Shown piece by piece: positions 59,038-64,000 of a stretch of 64,000 nucleotides of DNA. The notes under the pieces are model-generated. The model made no database searches. It saw only the letters and a list, made by a program, of their open reading frames with translations, and was not told the origin of the DNA. The DNA is from Streptomyces sp. NBC_01381 (GTDB taxonomy: Bacteria > Actinomycetota > Actinomycetes > Streptomycetales > Streptomycetaceae). The stretch's first letter is position 1. Every line of letters begins with the position of its first letter. Both the position numbers and the translations under genes were made by a program. The stretch is taken from positions 4,216,001-4,280,000 of the forward strand of contig NZ_JAPEPI010000001.1 in the NCBI RefSeq assembly GCF_026340305.1, written 5' to 3'.

Positions 59038-60477
59038 CTAGAGAATCGCCCCCGGCGTGTAACCGGCAGCCTCAGGACGCTCCTTGACCAGCGCCTCGAT
59101 CTGCCCCACAACGACGGAGACCTGCTCGCTCGCCGCACCCGTGAAGGACAACTTGTCCGCCATCAGCTCGTCCAGCTGGGCACGGTCCAGCGGAATCCGC
59201 TCGTCCGCGGCGAGCTTGTCAAGCAGCTCATTGCGCTCGGCGCCCTGCTCGCGCATGGCGAGCGCGGAGGCGACCGCGTTCTCCTTGATGGCCTCGTGGG
59301 CCTCCTCGCGGCCGACGCCCGCGCGCACCGAGGCCATCAGGACCTTGGTGGTGGCGAGGAAGGGGAGGTAGCGGTCCAGCTCGCGCGCCACGACGGCCGG
59401 GAAGGCACCGAACTCGTCGAGGACCGTCAGGAAAGTCTCGAGCAGACCATCCAGGGCGAAGAACGCGTCGGGCAGCGCGACCCGGCGTACGACGGAGCAG
59501 GAGACGTCGCCCTCGTTCCACTGGTCGCCCGCCAGCTCGCCGGTCATCGACGCGTAGCCGCGCAGGATGACGGTGAGGCCGTTGACGCGCTCGCAGGAGC
59601 GGGTGTTCATCTTGTGCGGCATCGCGGACGAGCCGACCTGGCCCGGCTTGAAGCCCTCGGTGACCAGCTCGTGCCCGGCCATGAGCCGGATGGTCTTGGC
59701 CAGAGAGGAGGGCCCGGCGGCGAGCTGGACAAGCGCGGTGACGACCTCGTAGTCGAGCGAGCGCGGGTAGACCTGGCCGACCGAGGTGAACGCGCGGTCG
59801 AAGCCGAGGTGCCCGGCGATCCGCTGCTCAAGGTCGGTGAGCTTGTCGGCGTCGCCGCCGAGCAGGTCGAGCATGTCCTGGGCGGTGCCGACGGGGCCCT
59901 TGATGCCGCGCAGCGGGTAGCGGCGCAGCAGGTCGTCGACGCGGCGGTAGGCGACGAGCAGCTCGTCGGCGGCGGTCGCGAAGCGCTTGCCCAGGGTCGT
60001 CGCCTGCGCGGCGACGTTGTGCGAGCGACCGGCCATGACCAGCTCGGCGTACTCACCGGACAGCTTCCCGAGCCGCGCGAGGACGGCGACCGTGCGGTCG
60101 CGCACGAGCTCCAGGGAGAGCCGGATCTGCAGCTGCTCCACGTTCTCGGTGAGGTCGCGCGAGGTCATGCCCTTGTGGACCTGCTCGTGCCCGGCGAGCG
60201 CGTTGAACTCCTCGATGCGGGCCTTCACGTCATGGCGCGTGACCTTCTCGCGCTCGGCGATCGAGGCGAGGTCGACATCGTCGATGACACGCTCGTAGTC
60301 GGCGAGGGCGGCGTCCGGCACCTCGATCCCCAGATCCTGCTGGGCACGCAGCACGGCGAGCCAGAGCTGACGCTCCAGCTTCACCTTCTGCTCGGGCGAC
60401 CAGAGGGTGGCGAGCTCGGCGGAGGCGTAACGCCCGGCGAGGACGTTCGGGATACGGGGCTTTGCAGGCGCAGTCAC
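59038..60477 (-). CDS. purB: Adenylosuccinate lyase
   Basis: A 479-residue fumarase-superfamily lyase that acts twice in purine synthesis, on SAICAR and adenylosuccinate. RSHNVAAQATTLGKR lies near residue 150 and the family signature GSSAMPHKMN near residue 280. GTG 60477 is chosen because TAGAAT lies 8 bases upstream. It converges with the DedA gene with 4 bases between. Confidence 0.97.
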   Translation of the reverse strand: MTAPAKPRIPNVLAGRYASAELATLWSPEQKVKLERQLWLAVLRAQQDLGIEVPDAALADYERVIDDVDLASIAEREKVTRHDVKARIEEFNALAGHEQVHKGMTSRDLTENVEQLQIRLSLELVRDRTVAVLARLGKLSGEYAELVMAGRSHNVAAQATTLGKRFATAADELLVAYRRVDDLLRRYPLRGIKGPVGTAQDMLDLLGGDADKLTDLEQRIAGHLGFDRAFTSVGQVYPRSLDYEVVTALVQLAAGPSSLAKTIRLMAGHELVTEGFKPGQVGSSAMPHKMNTRSCERVNGLTVILRGYASMTGELAGDQWNEGDVSCSVVRRVALPDAFFALDGLLETFLTVLDEFGAFPAVVARELDRYLPFLATTKVLMASVRAGVGREEAHEAIKENAVASALAMREQGAERNELLDKLAADERIPLDRAQLDELMADKLSFTGAASEQVSVVVGQIEALVKERPEAAGYTPGAIL

Positions 60478-60485
60478 GTGTACGG

Positions 60486-60491
60486 ATTCTA
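60486..60491 (-). promoter_or_regulatory. -10 element TAGAAT, 8 bases before GTG 60477
   Basis: A strong -10 hexamer 8 bases before the purB GTG with no Shine-Dalgarno; near-leaderless start predicted. Confidence 0.55.
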
Positions 60492-60536
60492 CTGGCCGTT
60501 CGTGCAGGCCAGCGCCACGGCCTGGTTTGTCGGAAG

Positions 60537-61316
60537 CTACGAGAGCGGCCCGTCGTAGGGCAGCAGGTCGGGGCGCTTGGGTGGCATGCCGTCGCCGGAG
60601 GAGCGGCCCGTGAGGCGGCGGGCGATCCAGGGGGCGAGGTGCTGGCGCGCGAAGCGGGCGTCGGCCACGCGGCGGGCGGTCCAGTTCGGCGGTGCGGTGG
60701 CGGGCAGGGCCGACTGCCAGTCGTCCTCGGGGGTGTGGCCGAGCGTCTGCCAGACCGCCTCGGCGACCCGCCGGTGGCCCTCGGCCGTCAGGTGCAGCCG
60801 GTCCACGTCCCAGAGCCGCTGGTCGCCGAGCGCGGCCGCTCCGTACAGGTCCACGACCACCGCGCCGTGCTTGGCCGCAAGCTCGTCGACGTATGCGAAG
60901 AGCTCCTCCATGCGCGGGCGGAAGCGCTCCATCACGGGGCCGTTCCGGCCCGGGCTGCGCATCAGGACGAGCTGTTCGCACGCCGGGGCGAGGCGCTCGA
61001 CGGCCTGTCCGAGGAGGTCGCGGACCCGGACCATGTCGCACTTGGGCCGCAGGGTGTCGTTGAGCCCGCCCACCAGGGTGATCACATCGGGGCGCATCGC
61101 GGCGGCGACGTCCACCTGCTCGTCCACGATCTGCCCGATGAGCTTCCCGCGCACGGCGAGGTTCGCGTAGCGGAAACCGGGTGACGCGGCGGCCATCCGC
61201 GCGGCGAGCAGATCCGCCCAGCCGCGGTAGCTGCCGTCGGGCAGCCGGTCCGACATGCCCTCGGTGAAGGAGTCGCCGACCGCGACGAGACTGGTGTATT
61301 TGGCATTCATCTGCAT
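60537..61316 (-). CDS. SGNH/GDSL-type hydrolase
   Basis: A 259-residue hydrolase with all SGNH blocks: nucleophile Ser in VAVGDSFTEGMSDRLPDG near residue 15, block II Gly in NLAVRGKLIGQI near 56, Asn in GGLNDTLRP near 85 and a D-x-x-H pair in DVDRLHLTAEGH near 170. There is no signal peptide, so it is cytoplasmic. Substrate unknown (ester or acetylated sugar). ATG 61316 is used with a TACGAT hexamer 9 bases upstream; ATG 61310 is the alternative. Confidence 0.92.
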   Translation of the reverse strand: MQMNAKYTSLVAVGDSFTEGMSDRLPDGSYRGWADLLAARMAAASPGFRYANLAVRGKLIGQIVDEQVDVAAAMRPDVITLVGGLNDTLRPKCDMVRVRDLLGQAVERLAPACEQLVLMRSPGRNGPVMERFRPRMEELFAYVDELAAKHGAVVVDLYGAAALGDQRLWDVDRLHLTAEGHRRVAEAVWQTLGHTPEDDWQSALPATAPPNWTARRVADARFARQHLAPWIARRLTGRSSGDGMPPKRPDLLPYDGPLS

Positions 61317-61325
61317 GGCAGAGAG

Positions 61326-61331
61326 ATCGTA
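61326..61331 (-). promoter_or_regulatory. -10 element TACGAT, 9 bases before ATG 61316
   Basis: A TANNNT hexamer just before the SGNH gene, without a Shine-Dalgarno; a very short leader is expected. Confidence 0.4.
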
Positions 61332-61441
61332 TCCCGAGGCAAGTTTCGCGGGGCAGCTGCGGTCGCCGGTGACGTATCGGTGTGGAACGGTGGAAAGCGG
61401 TCACATGCCCTATCGGGCGCCCACCGAGTGAGGGGAACGTC

Positions 61442-61519
61442 ATGTCCTCGAAGCGACGCCGCAAGAAGAAGTCACGCCGCAAGCACGCGGCCAACCACGG
61501 GAAGCGTCCCCAGTCCTGA
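61442..61519 (+). CDS. bL37-like 50S ribosomal protein (25 residues)
   Basis: A very short gene (25 codons). The product starts MSSKRRRKKKSRRKH and ends AANHGKRPQS, about half Lys and Arg. The ANHGKRP end matches the actinobacterial bL37 protein first seen in mycobacterial ribosome structures. GAGGGGAA lies about 6-10 bases before the ATG. It sits between the divergent SGNH gene and the convergent carboxylase gene. Confidence 0.82.
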   Translation: MSSKRRRKKKSRRKHAANHGKRPQS

Positions 61520-61579
61520 TCCGTGCAGTCCTGAGCAGTGCAGTCCTGAGCCGTGCGCGGCCGTCGGACGGGCGTCGAG

Positions 61580-64000
61580 TCATTCGCCCCCGTCCGGCCG
61601 CCCCGCCCCGCCGTCCAGCGCCGCGAGGATCCACCGCCGTGAGTCCGCCGGGTCGATGACCGCGTCGATCTCCAGGGCCGCCGCCGCGTTCACCGCCTTG
61701 CCGTGCTCGTACAGCTCGGCGACGTGCGCCTCGAACACTCGCTCCCGCTCGGCGGGATCGTCGATCGCCGCAAGCTCCTTGCGGTAGCCGAGCCGCACCG
61801 CGCCCTCCAGGCCCATCCCGCCGAACTCGCCGCTCGGCCAGGCGGCCGTCGCCACGGGTGCCCGCGTCGAGCCGCCCATCATGGCCATCGCGCCGAGCCC
61901 GTACGCCTTGCGCAGGACCAGGCTGACCAGGGGTACGCGGAGCTGGGCGCCCGTCACGAAGAGTCGGGAGAAGTGCCTTACGGTCGCGGTCCGTTCGGTG
62001 TCCGGGCCCACCATGAAACCCGGTGTGTCGCAGAGGGAGAGGAGAGGGAGGCCGAACGTGTCGCACAGGCGCAGGAAGCGCTCGGCCTTGTCCGCCGCGT
62101 CGCGGTCGATCGCGCCGCCCAGATGGCCGGGGTTGTTGGCGAGCAGGCCCATCGGGCGGCCCTCGACGCGGATCAGCGATGTGATGATGCCGACGCCGAA
62201 GGCGCGCCGCAGCTCCAGGACGGAGTCCGTGTCGGCGATGCCGTCGATCGCGGCCCGTACGTCGTAGGCGCGGCGCCGGTTCTCCGGGACCGTGTGCCGC
62301 AGCAGCCGCGGGTCAGGAGATTCCCAACTGCCGCCTGCCCCTTGGGTGTACGTGAAGTACGCGAGGTACTTGCGTGCCACCCGCACCGCCTCCGCCTCGT
62401 CGGCTACCGCGATGTCCACGACGCCGTTGGGCACCTGGACCGACAGCGGGCCGACCTCCTCGGGGCGGAACACACCCAGACCGCCGCCCTCGATCATCGC
62501 GGGGCCGCCCATGCCGATGCTCGCCTCCGGCGTCGCGATCACCACGTCGCAGCAGCCGAGCAGCGCCGCGTTGCCCGCGAAGCAGCGGCCCGACGCGACG
62601 CCCACCAGGGGGACTTGTCCGCTCAGCCGGCCCATCTGATGGAACGTCATCACGTCGAGCCCGGCGACGGACGTCGTGTCGGTGTCGCCGGGGCGGCCGC
62701 CGCCGCCCTCCGCGAACAGCACCACCGGAAGGCGCCGTTCCGCGGCCAGTTGCAGCATCCGGTCGGTCTTGCGGTGGTTCTGCAGGCCCTGCGTACCGGC
62801 GAGCACCGTGTAGTCGTACGACATCGCCACGCACCGCACGCCGTCGATCCGCCCCGTGCCGGTGATCATGCCGTCGGCGGGCGTCGAGGCGATCAGGTCG
62901 TCGAGGGAGCGGCGGCGGCGCTGGGCGGCGATCGCCAGCGCGCCGTACTCCGTGAAGGTGCCCGTGTCGCAGAGGTCCTCGATGTTCTCGCGGGCCGTGC
63001 GCCGACCGATGCGGTGGCGCTTGGCGACGGCTTCGGGGCGCTGGGCGTCGAGGCCGACCGCGTGCCGGGCCAGGGTCTCGGCGAGGTCGGGGCGGATGGC
63101 GTCGGGGTCGGCGGTCTCCTCGATGGCCAAGTCGCTCGCCTCGCCCGCTGCCGATGCGTCGACCGTCATCAGGGGGTGGCCCTCCGTCGTCGTGTCGCCC
63201 ACGCGCGCGTGCACGGCGGTCACGGTGCCGGGGGCGCCCGCGCGGACGACATGCTCCATCTTCATCGCCTCGAGGACGAGCAACTGCTGGCCCGCAGCCA
63301 CCTGTTCGCCCACGGCGACGTCGACGGTGACGACCGTGCCCGTCATGGGGGCGGCGACCGTCGCGCCGCCGCCGCCGGCTTCCGCGGGCGACTGCGGCAG
63401 GAGCTCCGCGATGTGTTCCTCCACGAAGGCCGTGTGGGTGGCGCCCGCCGTGAAGCCCGGATGGGTGAGCAGCGCCCGCAGCAGCGGGATTCCTGTGCGT
63501 ACGCCCTCGACGGCGAAGGCGGCGAGCGCGCGCGACGTGCGCTCACAGGCCGCCGCGAAGTCGCCCTGCGGCACGTGGGCGATGACCTTCGCGATGAGCG
63601 AGTCGTAGCGCGCCCCGACCTCCGCCCCGGTGCGGGCCGCGGTGTCCACGCGGATGCCCGCGCCCGTCGGCACGTCGAAGCGGGTGAGGGTGCCGGTCGA
63701 GGGCAGCGCCGTGCCGTCGGCGGCCAGGGACTCGGCGTTGACGCGGGCCTGTAGGGCGAATCCGCGCGGCTCGGGCGGGGGTCCTGCCAGGCCCAGCGAC
63801 GCGAGTGATGCGCCTGCCGCCAGGCGCAGTTGGGCCGTGACGAGGTCGACGCCCGTCACCTCCTCGGTGACCGTGTGCTCGACCTGGAGGCGCGGGTTGG
63901 CCTCGATGAAGTGGAACTCCTCGCCCTGGAGCAGGAATTCGAAGGTGCCGAGGCCCGTGTAGCCGCACGCGCGGGCCATCCGCAGGGCGGCGTCGATCAG
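61580..64000 (-). CDS. Fused acyl-CoA carboxylase: biotin carboxylase, biotin carrier and carboxyltransferase (partial)
   Basis: 806 residues are seen; the N-terminus is off the right edge. Visible parts are the end of an ATP-grasp biotin carboxylase (FIEANPRLQVEHTVTEEVTG), a biotinyl carrier (LVLEAMKMEHVVRAG, with the modified Lys in EAMKM), and a carboxyltransferase covering about residues 270-800. It contains SYDYTVLAGTQGLQNHRKTD and VALGVASGRCFAGNAA-type motifs. The arrangement makes a single-chain acyl-CoA carboxylase, plausibly using acetyl- or propionyl-CoA. Relevant to the nearby methylmalonyl-CoA genes only by pathway, not by operon. Confidence 0.92.
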   Translation of the reverse strand: MIDAALRMARACGYTGLGTFEFLLQGEEFHFIEANPRLQVEHTVTEEVTGVDLVTAQLRLAAGASLASLGLAGPPPEPRGFALQARVNAESLAADGTALPSTGTLTRFDVPTGAGIRVDTAARTGAEVGARYDSLIAKVIAHVPQGDFAAACERTSRALAAFAVEGVRTGIPLLRALLTHPGFTAGATHTAFVEEHIAELLPQSPAEAGGGGATVAAPMTGTVVTVDVAVGEQVAAGQQLLVLEAMKMEHVVRAGAPGTVTAVHARVGDTTTEGHPLMTVDASAAGEASDLAIEETADPDAIRPDLAETLARHAVGLDAQRPEAVAKRHRIGRRTARENIEDLCDTGTFTEYGALAIAAQRRRRSLDDLIASTPADGMITGTGRIDGVRCVAMSYDYTVLAGTQGLQNHRKTDRMLQLAAERRLPVVLFAEGGGGRPGDTDTTSVAGLDVMTFHQMGRLSGQVPLVGVASGRCFAGNAALLGCCDVVIATPEASIGMGGPAMIEGGGLGVFRPEEVGPLSVQVPNGVVDIAVADEAEAVRVARKYLAYFTYTQGAGGSWESPDPRLLRHTVPENRRRAYDVRAAIDGIADTDSVLELRRAFGVGIITSLIRVEGRPMGLLANNPGHLGGAIDRDAADKAERFLRLCDTFGLPLLSLCDTPGFMVGPDTERTATVRHFSRLFVTGAQLRVPLVSLVLRKAYGLGAMAMMGGSTRAPVATAAWPSGEFGGMGLEGAVRLGYRKELAAIDDPAERERVFEAHVAELYEHGKAVNAAAALEIDAVIDPADSRRWILAALDGGAGRPDGGE

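Noticed and set aside
61703..63754. 683-residue plus-strand frame
   Set aside because: Antisense to the carboxylase; His/Arg-rich with no domain.

Overview
This window comes from the chromosome of a Streptomyces-like, high-GC actinomycete. The evidence is very high G+C with strongly GC-biased third positions, frequent GTG and TTG starts, and lineage-typical families: a streptophobe membrane protein, a DUF6777-type protein, a SAV_915-type protein, a 25-residue bL37-like ribosomal protein, MutA/MutB/MeaB, MocR-DMT and Lrp pairs. No tRNA, rRNA, CRISPR array, insertion sequence or phage block was seen, so this is ordinary chromosome rather than a mobile island.

Layout. 1-3.2 kb: the tail of a repeat-ended gene, an M56 peptidase, a TerB protein, a TenA-like protein and a TetR regulator. 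3.2-7.9 kb: a TetR-controlled APC permease with an amidohydrolase whose N-terminus is frameshifted, a phosphopantetheinyl transferase and YigZ. 8-12.4 kb: a three-gene signalling cassette made of an FHA-FHA-ABC transporter, a repeat-rich linker protein and a Ser/Thr kinase. 12.5-19.6 kb: streptophobe and DUF6777 proteins, then SbcD/SbcC. 19.6-26.6 kb: two Lrp regulators, a rhodanese, SDR, DUF885 peptidase, a trans-sulfuration PLP enzyme and a membrane-ACT-GNAT fusion. 26.8-35.9 kb: PhoD with a PHO-box-like repeat, a VOC protein, a divergent MocR/DMT pair, a hydrolase, an ECF41-like sigma factor, a GntR regulator with an operator-promoter, and a ROK protein. 36-40.7 kb: a two-component system, a drug-type ABC exporter and a TTA-containing small gene. 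40.7-47.1 kb: propionate/valine metabolism (HIBYL-CoA hydrolase-like protein, MeaB, MutB, MutA). 47.2-54.3 kb: assorted small genes, then a solitary KdpB. 54.4-58.2 kb: a phased repeat array, SAV_915-type protein, LysA-like decarboxylase and a second two-component system. 58.3-64 kb: DedA, PurB, an SGNH hydrolase, bL37 and the end of a fused acyl-CoA carboxylase.

Cross-cutting themes. Many genes show a -10 hexamer of the form TANNNT 6-8 bases before the start codon with no Shine-Dalgarno, so leaderless transcription looks common here. Several regulator genes are paired with clear dyads or direct repeats. A 63-bp element occurs twice, identically and in the same orientation, just after stop codons. 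The most interesting candidates are the FHA/EPT-repeat/kinase cassette, the orphan kdpB beside a 32-bp-phased array of paired GTCA repeats, and the self-contained GntR operator-promoter.
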